Below are positions 1 to 10,832 of a stretch of DNA of 64,000 nucleotides, one piece after another. Source of the stretch: Mercurialis annua (Eukaryota > Streptophyta > Magnoliopsida > Malpighiales > Euphorbiaceae); NCBI RefSeq assembly GCF_937616625.2, contig NC_065570.1, positions 15,386,001 to 15,450,000 of the forward strand. Direction: 5' to 3'. How positions within the stretch are numbered: the stretch's first letter is position 1; the number at the start of each line of letters is the position of its first letter. The notes under the pieces were generated by a model. The model was not told where the DNA came from. It saw only the letters and a list, made by a program, of their open reading frames with translations, and did not search any database. Both the position numbers and the translations under genes were made by a program.

Positions 1-470
1 GGAGACGGATGCTTTCAGGCCGACAAGTCCGGGACATAGCCCTGGTGTCGGTCATAAGGATCCACCGGGCGCTCCTTGAAACGTACTAAATAAAGATGTG
101 AAATCTCTGATATATATGCAACAAAAATAAGTTTCTAAAGAGTTTATTTTTCTCAGTTTCAAGAGACAAAAAAGGGTTGCTCTTCCGTTTCTAAGTTTAG
201 CTAGGGTTTTGAACAGTGAAGGTAGTCATATTTGTATGAATAGCATTGTTTTTTCCTTTTTTTTTCTACTTTGTATTTTGGAGCGGTTACAATACATTTT
301 TTATGGGAATTTCACTACTTCATTTTTTGTTTTCTCTGACATATTTTTTAAATTTTTATCAAACTAAAACTCAATCCAACAGCGGTGGCCGAGATAGAGC
401 GGAAAGATTTCCCTTTTCCTTGAGCAAAGTTTGTGGAATCAAATTCTAGGCATGGAAAAGCTTTAATAAT
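1..470. other. Intergenic segment, no gene seen
   Basis: The first 100 bases are GC-richer than what follows and could be the end of an element cut by the window edge; I cannot assign them. The rest is T-rich spacer. The short open frame near 246-449 is low-complexity translation with no recognisable domain and is not called. Confidence 0.4.
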
Positions 471-569
471 TGGCAAAACAATTTTTTTTACCCTATAACA
501 TTGACCATGTGCTTAAATATTTAGACTCTTTATTCTTTTAATGTTTTGTTGCACTAGACTTTTGCTTAA
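471..569 (+). repeat. Direct repeat, copy 1 (about 100 bp)
   Basis: This segment (from TGGCAAAACA through the stretch ending near GCACTAGACTTTTGC) is repeated at 3273-3370 with only a few differences. The two copies flank the truncated gypsy element that lies between them. It may be a dispersed repeat fragment or the product of a local duplication; neither copy has LTR-like TG...CA ends. Confidence 0.7.
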
Positions 570-570
570 T

Positions 571-1563
571 ATATTCTGCAATTCATACAAAAAAAAATAG
601 TTTGGCCATTTTGTTGAATACGACTCTAAAACTAATTTTGGATATCGTTGTCCGTTAATTTTATAAATTGGAATAATTATAGGATAATCTATATTTTTAC
701 TCATCATTTTATTTTTGACAAAAATCTCCAAAAAAAAAGTTCGTAAAATCCGCCATAACCCAAAAAAAAGAGATTATATTATTTTTAATATGTGTTAACA
801 TCTCATTGGTTATATTTGAGTCAATGAAATACTGACACGTGGAAAATATGGGTTTTGGTAAGACCAACAAACCAACTGCTACTGACCAACGGCCGGTCAA
901 CGACGGTTAACGCCCGGTCAACTATAGTGGTGAGATTTTAATTCTTTTAAATAAAACACAATTTTGCTCTTAGTGAGATTTGAACCCAAAATCTCTTACT
1001 CTTTGTACATGTGTCTAACCACCAAGTCAAGACATGTTTGTTGTTTTTATTACTCTTTAATAATGTATAAATAAACATGTAAACTAAATATAAACCTATT
1101 AAAATGGTTGATTATATATATATATTATTATAAAACAGTAATAAGATATTACACTAGTCAAATTTTAAATTAATTTATTCTAATTAAATTAATAATAGTG
1201 TAAATTAAATATTAACTTAAAGTAAAGTAAGTTAAAATGAATTTTATTATATTTAATAGTAACTTAATCTTATTAAATTAATTAATTAAAAATTTCTAAA
1301 ATAAATTATCTAATTATTAAAGAATTAAAAATAAATTATTTAATTTTTTTATATGGGTCTTTTTAAAATTAATGTATTAAAAACACAATCAACTTACTGT
1401 CAACTCGATATAAACTTAAAATAAATTATATAAAATAAATTAGTAATAAGCTAATAATATTTTTAAAATTAACTTACTTTAATTAAATTAATTTATAAAT
1501 TATTTATACTATTAAAACTAATTTATAAAGAGACAAATAAACTAATAGTAATCTAAAAGTAAT
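571..1563. other. AT-rich intergenic spacer
   Basis: Very AT-rich DNA dominated by TTAATTAA-like words, with a short TA run near 1111-1127. Apart from the tRNA-like remnant at about 966-1036 I see no gene or element boundary. Confidence 0.6.
966..1036 (-). repeat. tRNA-like pol III box remnant, possible SINE head
   Basis: On the minus strand an A-box-like segment (GACTTGGTGGTTAGA) is followed about 30 bases later by a B-box-like segment (GGTTCAAATCTC). Order and spacing resemble the tRNA-derived head of plant SINEs or a decayed tRNA. No paired acceptor stem is evident, so it is not called a functional tRNA. No clear tail or target duplication was found. Confidence 0.35.
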
Positions 1564-2149
1564 TGATGGAGTCTGCCTTCTGAACCGGTGATTTAACCTG
1601 CAAAATTGGGCAAAAGCTAATCGGACGGTTGCGATCCGATTATCTCTCCGATGTTAAAGTCAGTTTAGGCTTTGAGCAGCGTTTTTAGTATTTGAATGTA
1701 GTTTTGTGTTTAGGCATATACCTCAAACTCTTTATATAGTAGTTGAATGTATACCTTGTCAACTTTGAATAGGAAAGTGATTTTTATTTAGTAGGGTTTG
1801 ACCTTGAATAGAAAAGAGATTTTTTATTCAAGTAAAAGTCTTATTCAGGAATTTCTCCCTGAATAAGCTTATCTTCATATTTAGAGTTTATGTCCAAATA
1901 GGAGAGATACTTCGTAGATCTGATTCTCGGGCAAATCCCTCGGTCGACGCGCTTTGTCCGAGTCTCTTGGGTATTCTGCCTTATGTTGAGGATTTGGATT
2001 TACTCCTTCGGTCAAGGCGAATCTCATAGATTTGGTTACCGGTTTCGTCTGGCTATTAGCCGTTTAGGTGAGAACTTGATATCGTTTTGAGGAATTAATC
2101 TCCTGCAACTCGGCTCCATTGTACTTATGATAGGATTCAATTTACATCA
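1564..2149 (-). mobile_element. LTR of a truncated Ty3/gypsy element (3' LTR, minus strand)
   Basis: The block begins TGATGGAG and ends TTTACATCA, giving TG...CA termini. It is abutted on its right by TTAGCCCCCC, which on the minus strand is a polypurine tract (GGGGGGCTAA) directly before the LTR. This is the same arrangement as at 56274/56275 in the compact element, so this is a 3' LTR of a minus-strand element whose body lies to the right. A TATA-like stretch is near 1730-1740 (minus). The partner LTR is missing, so the element is truncated. Length is 586 bp. Confidence 0.7.
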
Positions 2150-2162
2150 TTAGCCCCCCCGC
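2150..2162 (-). promoter_or_regulatory. Polypurine tract of the truncated gypsy element
   Basis: The minus-strand purine run GGGGGGGCTAA lies immediately upstream of the 3' LTR at 2149, where plus-strand DNA synthesis would be primed. Position and orientation match the PPT next to 56274. Confidence 0.65.
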
Positions 2163-2699
2163 AAGTGAGCTAACGTCATGGTATTTATGCCTTGGTAAAT
2201 TATAGTTTTGTTTGGGGCGAGTCGGTTTCTATTCAGGCGTGTCTTTTCAATTTTTTGTTAAAATTTCAATATTTCTTCTTTTTTGCAATGTGTCAATCAT
2301 CTGTCATTGTTGTTTCTGGATTTAAAACAAGTGTCTCTTCGTGACTTTTCATGTACCTCCAGTTTCATATTGAAACGGTTGTCTTCTTTTTCATGCTTTT
2401 ACTGCTTACTTTTGCTCCCTTTTCTGCACATTTCTCATTTTTCTTTTCATTTTCAATCTTCAATCTTCGTCTTTCAGGTAACTTTTTGAATCAGCTTTAA
2501 GGTTTTCTGCATTTTGTCTTGTTTTTGTCGTTGTCTAGATAATCTTCTTTTTTGTAGTAGTGTTTTTGGTGTTCTTCATTTTCTGGGGAATTTTATCCAT
2601 TCTTGGTGTTCTTTATTTTCTGGGTAATGTTACCCGTTTTGATCTTCTTTTTCCATTTGAATTTCCTTTCTTTTGTTTGTTGAGATTCCCGCCCTTTAG

Positions 2700-3260
2700 A
2701 TGGCTGCTAAGAAGGCGAGAGCTGAATAGGCCACGATGGCTCTCACTAAGTCTAAACTTTCTAGCGAAGACATCCAGGATCTTTTTTTCAGATATAACTT
2801 TCCTTCAAAATATGGTGCTAAGAAAACTGACCCTAGTATACGGGCCTTCAGGTATCCCGGTTCGTCTAGGGAGGCCGTTATTTTCGAAGAACAATTGAGT
2901 AGGTTTTTGATTTTCCTTAAATCCTTTTATCATACAATTCTGTAGTGAAGCGAAGATAGCTGTAGGAGAACTTTACCCTGGGACAATTCAGATTATATTT
3001 GCTTATATATAAGCATGTAGGCTTCGGGGGAAACTTCCTTCTTTAAACGTGTTCCACAATTTTGTAGAGCTGAAAAAAATATGACGAATGCTTCATCTTT
3101 GCCCTAGGTAGGATAGGTAGATCCATTGTTCATTTTTCTTTCTTGGACAATAATTGGCGAGCTAAGTATTTTGTCGTCTGTCATGATTTTGCTTTTTCCC
3201 ATTTTGCGTTTTGTTTTTCTTCCAAATTTGTTGATGTCCATCCTTCTCCTTTAACTCTAT
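2700..3260 (+). pseudogene. Antisense ORF remnant of gypsy element ('putative gypsy type transposon' type)
   Basis: An ATG at 2700 opens a frame that meets a stop after nine codons and is open again from the in-frame ATG at 2736 (MALTKSKLSSEDI...) to 2943, then continues with several stops to about 3260. It runs antisense to the element's own direction (minus) and lies just inside the 3' LTR. Such antisense frames are known in plant Tat-like gypsy elements. Segments such as DLFFRY near the start and the later DNNWRAKYF resemble the Pfam 'putative gypsy type transposon' family; that assignment is from memory. The frame is broken, so it is a pseudogene. Confidence 0.5.
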
Positions 3261-3272
3261 CCAAGTGTATTT

Positions 3273-3370
3273 TGGCAAAACAATTTCTTTTCCCCCCATA
3301 ACATTGACCATGTGCTTAAATATTTAGCCTCTTTATTCTTTTAATGTTTTGTTGCACTAGACTTTAGCAT
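3273..3370 (+). repeat. Direct repeat, copy 2 (about 100 bp)
   Basis: Near-copy of 471-569, in the same orientation. Similarity stops where the hairpin MITE at 3368-3520 begins, and a weaker match to the sequence following copy 1 seems to resume after the MITE. This suggests that the MITE landed inside this repeat. Confidence 0.7.
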
Positions 3371-3520
3371 AATCTTTTCTATTTTTATTTTTTCGGACTA
3401 GACATGTTCTAATTAAAATTTGTATAAAATTATTTGTAAAATTAACGGGCAAGACAGTAAAGTAGTTCTGAATGTTAGAAAGTAGATATACCAAAAAAAA
3501 TAAAAATAGAAAAGATTATA
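3368..3520. mobile_element. Hairpin MITE with about 29-bp terminal inverted repeats
   Basis: The left end (ATAATCTTTTCTATTTTTAT...) is almost perfectly inverted at the right end (...ATAAAAATAGAAAAGATTAT), with about 29 bp per arm and an overall length near 153 bp. There is no coding capacity. The size and AT-rich arms fit a MITE; a TA or TAA target duplication is possible but cannot be proved because the ends themselves are AT-rich. Confidence 0.6.
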
Positions 3521-4052
3521 CTAACTATATTTTTTAGTCTTAGATTTTTTTTCTTTTATTATTTTATGTACTTTAAAAAAATCAAAAGAAGAAAAATAAA
3601 ATAAAGCAGACTTGACATAAAATATTTTGTGACATAAAATCAGGGATTAGAGTTATAAATATATGTTATGTGGGCATATATATCCAATATTCAATAAATT
3701 TCTTCATCAATCATTTTAATCTTCTAAATGCAAATTCATGTATTGTGAGTGATCATCTATACTAACATGCACATTTATCATTATGTCCTTAATAATAATA
3801 ATTAATTTTTATTAGTATAATTAATTATTCTAATCCAACTATTAAGCTATTTTCTAATACAACTAAAATGGACTATTAAATTCCATGAATCACTCAATTT
3901 ATCCGAAATCGTGAAAATAATACTATATTTAAAATCGTTAAAAAAGTCACTCAGTTATGATTTTATTACAACGGAAAATCACTGTCATCGGATTAGTTAA
4001 AACTTCATTACAAAAGGATACTGAATTTATTGCGAATTACAAAAAGAGTATT
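3521..4052. other. AT-rich spacer, nothing assignable
   Basis: AT-rich DNA between the MITE and the first TGTAGACGCC-type LTR start. No ORF with domain content, inverted repeat or tandem array was recognised. Confidence 0.5.
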
Positions 4053-4517
4053 TGTAGACGCCTATTTTCCGGACAAGTGAAAAGTGATAAGGGAGTGCAG
4101 CGTCCAATAATGGTTACCAAAGAAACTCGTCCGTTTGACAAACTAGCGATCCACATGTTGGAATTTAAGAGGGATAGATTAGTGCACAATTATAAACTTA
4201 TAGGATTAAAGCATAATTAGCCGCAAATAGCTAATAAAAGTCCAAAGGGTCATAATACAAGTCTAAGAAATTGAACTAATTGCAATGCCCTAAATGTTTA
4301 TGGGCCAATTTAAAAGTTTGATGGACTAAATTGATCATACACAAACTCTTGTGGTCCTAGAAGCCGTTTTTGATACTTTCAAGCACCAAATTAGCTTTTT
4401 AGCCATCTTTTCCTCTGCATCCATAATTTATTACGAATTTAATTAATTTAATACCTAGGATAGACTTTTAACTAAACTCTAACACTCGCTAGCATACTCT
4501 TAACCCACCTTAGACAT
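4053..4517 (+). mobile_element. Truncated Tat-family LTR fragment
   Basis: The segment starts TGTAGACGCC and continues with AAAAGTGATAAGGGAGTG, AGCGTCCAATAATG and later GACTAAATTGATCATAC-type stretches that align with the start of the large LTRs at 7355, 32707 and 52373. It is cut at 4517, where a second TGTAGACACC start follows. Only about the first 465 bp of a roughly 2.4-kb LTR remain. The open frame covering 3957-4220 is incidental. Confidence 0.65.
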
Positions 4518-4985
4518 TGTAGACACCTATTTTTCGGACAAGTAAAAAGTGATAAAGACTGAAGCGTCCAATAATGATTTCAAGAGAAATTTGTCCGGGT
4601 GACGAGCTAGCAGTCCGCATGACGATTCAACTATCATAAAGATTCTAGAAGACCCGAATCTCACGGATCTCATAGATACTTTCCTATTTGGAATCACGTT
4701 CCTATTTAGAAGCCCAATTCTACTTAGGATTCATCCCTAAATATGACTCTTGCTAAATCGAAATCTCTTTCCTATTTGGATTCATACATTGAATAGGAAT
4801 CCATTTCCTATTCCAACTCTATGAGGTATCCCTCCATGTTCACTATAAAAGGACTCGAGGTACACCTATACATGTAGAATTACATTACGAAATAATACTC
4901 CCGTAAATTCAATACAGATTTAAATATCGAAGTGCTCATCGCACAACACCGTCCGATCAACCGTCTACTTTGTTTTGCAGGTCAA
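4518..4985 (+). mobile_element. Related but distinct LTR-like segment with TATA box
   Basis: It starts TGTAGACACC and shares about the first 100 bp with the Tat-family LTRs (AAAAGTGATAA, AGCGTCCAATAATGATTTC, GACGAGCTAGCAGTC), then diverges completely. A TATA motif (CTATAAAAGG) is at about 4844-4853. The right border is uncertain, near 4980 where GTTTTGCAG occurs. No target duplication was found. It may be a solo LTR of a sister family that shares only its 5' terminus with the Tat LTR. Confidence 0.45.
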
Positions 4986-5518
4986 TCACAATTAAATATC
5001 TTGGCTATTTTGGTAAAAAGCCTTATTTTAAAACTTAACTGGTAATTTAATTTTATAAAAATTTATATGAATGTGGAAATTGATTAAGATGAGAATTTCT
5101 TATTTTTCTATAAAGAAAATAAAAAAATTACTTGATATTACTTTGCAAGACACATTTCGAATTCAATCCATCAAAACAAACTAAATTAATTACACCTATT
5201 AACTTTATGATGATTCATTAAACCTATATTTTTGGTCAAACACATATTTGAGTTCCTGCATTATTATTCTTTTTCAACTTGAGTTCTTGCACCGAAAAAC
5301 ATTTATTATAAGCCCTTACACTATCATAAACATCTATTTCAAGTCCCTATCATTAAGCGAGTTAACAGACCGTGAATGACGTTAAAAACCAATAGATGCA
5401 AAATATATAATTGAGTCCCCGCACTATGATTATTTTTAAAATTTAATCCTTACACTAAAAAACATCCAAATTGAATCCTTATGTTATATAATTCAAATAA
5501 TAGTAATAAATTTTTTAT
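4986..5518. other. AT-rich spacer flanking the TIR element
   Basis: Non-coding. The stretch around 5228-5500 contains repeated wording (GAGTTCCTGCA, GAGTTCTTGCA, GAGTCCCCGCA) like the subterminal parts of non-autonomous DNA elements. It may be the left half of an older element split by the 5519-6381 insertion, with 6390-6600 as a possible right half; I could not prove matching ends. Confidence 0.35.
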
Positions 5519-6381
5519 TGGCTTAATCACAAAAAAAAATCCTCCACCTTTTAATTCTTTTTCAGTTTCACTCGACGTTGCAATTTTTTTCAATTCACCC
5601 AAATTCACACGTTTGGTTTCCAATTACATCCTAAAAAACTAAATTGACCCCTTTTCACTTGAAAAAAAATGTCAACTTGATCTTTTACTTACAATATTTT
5701 TAAAAAAACTCAATGTTATAAAGAGAACAAAAACCATTTTTCCCATAAATTCAAATAATAATAAAATTTTATTTGAATAATATAATATATCAAAAAACAT
5801 TCGCCACCACACTCCTTCGACCACTACGCCTTTTTTCCGACTCTGGCATATGTGCAAAATAATTAATATTTTCTAATTAATAATTTAATATATACAAAAT
5901 CTTAATTAATTTTATTAAATTTATATAATCTTTTTAAAATAATAATAATTTTTTTAATTTTTTTTTAAAAAATTCGTTCGTCTTCCTCATGACAAACCTG
6001 CTTCGGGTTCGTCACGTTCATCTTCTATGGAGGAAGACGACCTATGCTCGTGTTCCTCACTGGTTCGTCTTCCTCACTGAGCAAGATGATCAAGTTTAAA
6101 AAAAATATTTTATTGAAAAAAAAAATAATTTTAAAAAATAATTTAATAATAAATTATATTATTATTTTGATTTATGGGGAAGAGCTATGATTTTTTTTGT
6201 TTTTTTTATAACATTAAGTGCTTTTTAAAAATTATGCTCAAAATAAAGAATCAAATTAGCATTTTTTTCAAGTAAAAAAGAGTCAATTTAGTTTTTTATG
6301 GTGGAATTGGTCAACATTGCAGCGTGGGGATGAAACTAGAAAAAGGGCTAAAAGGTCAGGTTTTTTTTGCTAATTAAGCCA
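5519..6381. mobile_element. 863-bp non-autonomous TIR DNA transposon
   Basis: The ends are inverted: left TGGCTTAATCACAAAAAAAA, right (reverse complement) TGGCTTAATTAGCAAAAAAA. Similarity continues for about 50 bp into each side (CTTTT...TTTTTC-AGTTTCA). The element is flanked by a perfect 8-bp direct repeat TTTTTTAT (5511-5518 and 6382-6389). There is no transposase ORF; the interior is low-complexity with repeated CGTCTTCCTC words near 5970-6070. The 8-bp duplication favours hAT, but the superfamily is uncertain. Confidence 0.7.
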
Positions 6382-6389
6382 TTTTTTAT

Positions 6390-7354
6390 CTAATTTAATT
6401 TTTAATGTTATCTATTATTTAGCATTTTCGATATTAAAACCTCTCGGACTATTAACAAATTTAAATCTAATTTAAAATCTTAATTATTTTAATTTATTAA
6501 TTAATTAAATCAAAGTAAATATTTTAAATAGATTTATAGAGTAGGAACTCAGTTAGCAAATAATTATAATGTAAGGATCCAATTGGTGAAATTTTATAGT
6601 ATTAATATCACTCGTCTCAGAGAAAAGTATACGTGTCTCATTTTCTACCGGAATGAGACGGAGAGATTTACTATGGTCATTTTGGATAGTAAATGGATTT
6701 TATATAGATGTTGTTGAATGTAGGGTCCCAAGTTGGAAAAGAGAATCGAAATATGCGTTTGGCCTATATCTTTCCTTGACATGAGTTTAATATGTTTTAA
6801 AATATGCAGATGATAAGCTTCCTTGTCCAGAATCTGATCATGATAATCAAAATCTTTTCCCTAACAATCCACACATACATTGTTTATTTGAGTAGTGACC
6901 AAAAGAATCTAGCATTGATAATGACCCATATATGTCCTCATCACCCCACACATTATTTTATTGAGTTGAGTTGGTTAATTCCTTTCCCACAGTCAAATTG
7001 GTTGGACTGTTTAACAGAAATTTATATTGTTTTATACCCAAATAATTAATTTTTCTTTTTTAAAGGAGAACAATAAGGTTTTGAGTACATCATTTCGTAT
7101 GGCACATAAGATTGAAATAAAATTATATTAGTGCGAAATTATTTCTAGTTCTGATTTTTTTAGGTCTAATGCTTTAAAAAAATACCGACTTTATAACCCT
7201 TTTTCGATTTTATTATGACGTTGAAAATTTGTGAATTTTATCCTATTTTACATTTTATCGTTTCAATTGTCCTAATTTTTTGATTTTTGTCAATATTTTT
7301 ATTTAAAAGACGAAATCATTCATTTAACTATGTTTAAAGATAAAATTAAATTCG
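6390..7354. other. AT-rich spacer, no gene recognised
   Basis: No conserved coding segment. A short frame at 6804-7049 has no recognisable domain. The stretch ends where the Tat-family LTR starts at 7355. Confidence 0.5.
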
Positions 7355-7653
7355 TATAGACACCTATTTTTCAGACAGGTAAAAAGTGATAAGGAAATAA
7401 AGCGTCTATGATGATTTCCAGAAAAATCTGTCCTGGTAGAGCTTTCGATTTACTTGCTGTAATCTAAGCAGGCATAGTCTATGCACAATTGCAAATTTGG
7501 AAGATTAAAATATATTTAGGCGTAACTAGCCTATAAAAATCCAAAGAAATTGTAATCTAAGTCTAGAAATTGGATTAATTGCAATATCATAGAAATTTAT
7601 GGGTCAATTTGCAAGTTTGACGGACTAAAATTAACCATAACCAAACCTGTAGG

Positions 7654-8352
7654 TAGGGGTGTACATGGTCTGGTTTGACTGGTTTATCATTGATATTTTA
7701 GTCCAAACCAACTATACTGGTTTGGCAAATTTCCAAACCAAAATCAAACCACACACATTATAAACCAGCAAAATTGGTTTGGTTTGGTTTGATAATTTTT
7801 TCTTTGAAATCAATTTAAACCATCATCAAAAAATTATTTATTTATCTAAAATAAAAAAAACTAAAAATCTAAAAATATTTATTCATCATAAAAATGAAGT
7901 TTATATTTATATAACAAACTATAATAATGACTACTAAATAAAACAATATTTTATAGATTTTTATAACATAATTTTTTACATTTTATTAATATAATATCTT
8001 AATATTATAGAAGTATAAAATTTATTTATCGATAATAAATATACAAATGGTTATTTTATTAGATGATATTTAAATATATTATTTTGTCAAGTACACTTTT
8101 ACAAAATAGTGATAGAAATTTTATTTTTAAGTTATAATATTTATAATTTTAATAAAAATATATATGTATGTGTATATATTGGCTTGGTTTATGCGGTTTA
8201 TAATTTTTGAAACCGCAAACCAGACCAATAATTACTTTTTTTCTATTTTTTAAACCAAAATCAAACCACCAATCTTCTAAACCATAATATTTGGTTTGGT
8301 TTGGTTGAATTGGTTTGACTTAGTTGGTTTGAATTTTTTCTGTACAGCCCTA
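7654..8352. mobile_element. hAT-like non-autonomous element (699 bp) inside the Tat LTR
   Basis: Termini are TAGGGGTGTACA and TGTACAGCCCTA, inverted with one mismatch, and are flanked by an 8-bp target duplication CCTGTAGG (7646-7653) / CCTATAGG (8353-8360), 7 of 8 identical. Related LTR copies without the insertion read AAACCCATAGGG (reverse strand near 12310) and AAACCAATAGG (52665), confirming the empty site. Subterminal regions are full of inverted TGGTTTGG/CCAAACCA words. There is no ORF. Confidence 0.85.
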
Positions 8353-8572
8353 CCTATAGGGCCCAAGGAGCCTTTTTTAAAATTTTCGGGCACCAAAATG
8401 CATTTTTAGCACTTTACTTAGCCATCAGAGCTTTAATACGAATTTAATTGATTTAATAGTGTTTCTAGCTAATCCTAATGCCTAAAGGCATACTACTTCA
8501 CACACTTTCAACCCTAGAATATTCTAAAAGATTCTAGGGAACCCTAGGTCATTATCATTCCCCTATAAATTC

Positions 8573-8580
8573 TACTGTTA
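8573..8580 (+). promoter_or_regulatory. TATA box of the Tat LTR
   Basis: CTATAAAT occurs in the expected interior of the LTR. It is conserved as CTATAAATAG on the reverse strand at 12062-12071 in the inverted copy and as TTATAAATA at 52878-52886 in LTR B. Conservation across three copies supports a core promoter. Confidence 0.6.
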
Positions 8581-10417
8581 GTCAGCTGAGTCAAGGGTCG
8601 GACCAGAAAGGTAAAAATCATAGACCAAAAATTCAAACACCCTTAGCAAACCCTAGGCCGAATATTTGCACACACACCACACACAAATCGCACTTGAATC
8701 CAGTCAAGAAAAACACCTAAGATCGCTTTGATTCTCCAAGAACGCAAGCCTACACAGACTCGAAGCTGGATTCTGCATCCATTTTGCTAGTAAAGGAGCC
8801 AAGGACTCAGACCTGTAATTCTGATGACCCTCTATATTTGTTCCTTTGAATTTCATGTGTCATGATTCAATTAGGATATATGTTTAGCTTATTTGTTAAT
8901 TTTTGCCATAAAAATTGTCATGGTAGACTTAATATTTTGATTGCCAAATTGCCACGAAATTCGATGATAGACATATTTATTAGCTTTATTAATTGTGTTT
9001 ATGCTCAAATCCAGAAAACTAATCGATTTAATGCTCTTAGAATGCATGTTTCCAGGTGTTTTTAGCTTTTTTTGCCATGAAAAAGCCTTAAAAATAGTTG
9101 ACGCCCTAGAATAATTTTTTGTTTAAATGAGCTTTAAACACTATGAATTTTTTTTTAGATTCCTTGTTCGTTTTTTTGCGGTCTTGACTATTTTTGCATC
9201 CCCCCTGCCGCTGTAACCGGCGGCGCTGCCAGAACAAACCGGCGGCGCCACCACATCATCCTACCGGCGTCGGAAGCTTAAGCTGGAGCAGTGTTCTTTG
9301 CTGTCGTTTCTTCCCAGATTCGCTTCTAGACGTCGACCCGAACTTAAAACGTGTTTCCGGTCTTATTCGGACTCCAAATCAGGATCAGTTTGAACCCAGA
9401 CGTAGATAATCTAGTGTAGAATCATATGGTGTATTGTAACGAGCAAGACTCGATGTAAAATAGACCCAGAAGTTCAAATATGTAATATAGTGTATAAACC
9501 GGGCCCACGAGCTCGACGCCCAGCAAACCAGCAACTTCTAGAGCCAATTCTGGGCTAACCTGAACTCGGAATCAACTCCGGATCAAACTAGTAAAACCGA
9601 ATTGACGAGACACACCACTCTCATGATCTGACTGAGAGCCCATTCGGACCAGACTGATCGTCAAAATCCGCACGAGTGCCAGACGCTCAAAAGTCAACGA
9701 GGTTAAAAAGTATTCATAACCTTGTATGTATATCAAACTGCCCCTGATCATGCCAACACTGTTTACCTCTTTTCAAAAGCATTCAAAATCAAATAATAAC
9801 CGGTTAAAGGACTAATTACTTAAAATTGGCCCATTAATGCAATTCCAGCCCATCACTTAGACATCATAGGACTAATACAAAAACATAGTAACAGTTGTAT
9901 AGGTTTTTCAAGACGCACCTAATAAAATCAATTAATCTCACTTTTACATCCGGTTTAGGCTTTGTGCATGTAAAATATCCAAACTAGCCAAACTTATGAC
10001 TATTTGCTAGAACCTCTAAGGTTAGATGTATGCTTAGGAGTACTTGCTACTTGCCTCAAATGCCAGTCCAGATCGAGTCATATGCACGTCAAACGTGTTT
10101 ACTGCTTTCATACATGTTTATTTATAGCTTTCATATCATGTGAACTGCATGTACTGTTGAGATGAGATAAATGCGAATATTTCTAGTAAATAAAGCCGGT
10201 AACAAATAAGTCAAGCACAAGAGTCTCGGGGAGGTCCACGAAACCTAGTCTTTGGTCTGATGCTTTATAATCTTACCGGAGGCGAGTATGGTTATCTAGT
10301 CGGTTAAAAGGCATTTCCTAGTTGAACTAGGTGGCGACTCCATTTTTCAAACCATTTCCAGATCCATAAGTCAACCATAAGCCTTGGGCGAGCGACCCCC
10401 AAACCCCGCTCCGCACA

Positions 10418-10832
10418 TAGTGGCGACTCCACTAGAAATTAAAATCAACTGTTTTTAAAATATAAACATAAAAACATTTTCAGAATTGTTTTCAAAAACG
10501 GTTGCCATGGACCTAAACCGCACGGCTTTCGCCTTCTCAATCATCGATTTTATTTTCCAGACATATTCACCTATTCTCCAGGAGTCCCTATAAAGCCCCG
10601 ATACTCATAGCCGATCTCATGCTCTAGCCTTATACTCCATTGCCCAGAGCATCTTATGCGGAGCAGTATTAGTCACAGCCCAGTACCTCGGTCGTTTGTA
10701 CTCGTGATTGAGGAGACTTATCATAAGTATATCTGTCTATGGGAGCCTTAAACCGGTTACTACCAAAACCAATGACTCAGCCCACATGTATTAAGCTTAG
10801 ACACTACCCTCTAGGAAATTACCCAACATAAT
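10418..10832 (+). mobile_element. Tat leader with primer-binding site
   Basis: Immediately after the LTR end at 10417 comes TAG and then TGGCGACTCCACT at 10421, a PBS of the type seen in Ogre/Tat elements, where it matches the 3' end of a tRNA-Arg. The remaining roughly 400 bp is untranslated leader. It stops at an inverted LTR of the same family beginning at 10833. No gag follows, so the downstream body of this element is displaced or lost. Confidence 0.65.

Larger units (their letters stand above)
7355..10417 (+). mobile_element. Tat-lineage 5' LTR (about 2.36 kb plus a nested hAT element)
   Basis: It starts TATAGACACC (TG mutated to TA) and ends ...CCGCTCCGCACA, directly followed by TAG and the sequence TGGCGACTCCACT, the primer-binding-site type used by Ogre/Tat elements. 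The same LTR occurs reversed at 10833-12478, as a 142-bp start at 32707, and interrupted at 52373-62726. A TATA box (CTATAAAT) is at 8573-8580. GC-rich words (CGGCGCTGCC, CGGCGCCACC) lie at about 9205-9285. The hAT-like element 7654-8352 is inserted. The small frames at 8862-9065 and 9194-9409 are not genes. Confidence 0.8.

Noticed and set aside
246..449. 67-codon frame beginning MFFPFFFYFVFW, looking like a small membrane protein
   Set aside because: It is translated poly-T sequence. No conserved motif and no gene context.
972..1036. Functional tRNA gene
   Set aside because: Only box-like segments are present; acceptor and anticodon stems do not pair.
10418..10832. A host gene exon between the two inverted LTRs
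   Set aside because: It begins with a Tat PBS directly after an LTR end and has no long frame; it is retrotransposon leader.
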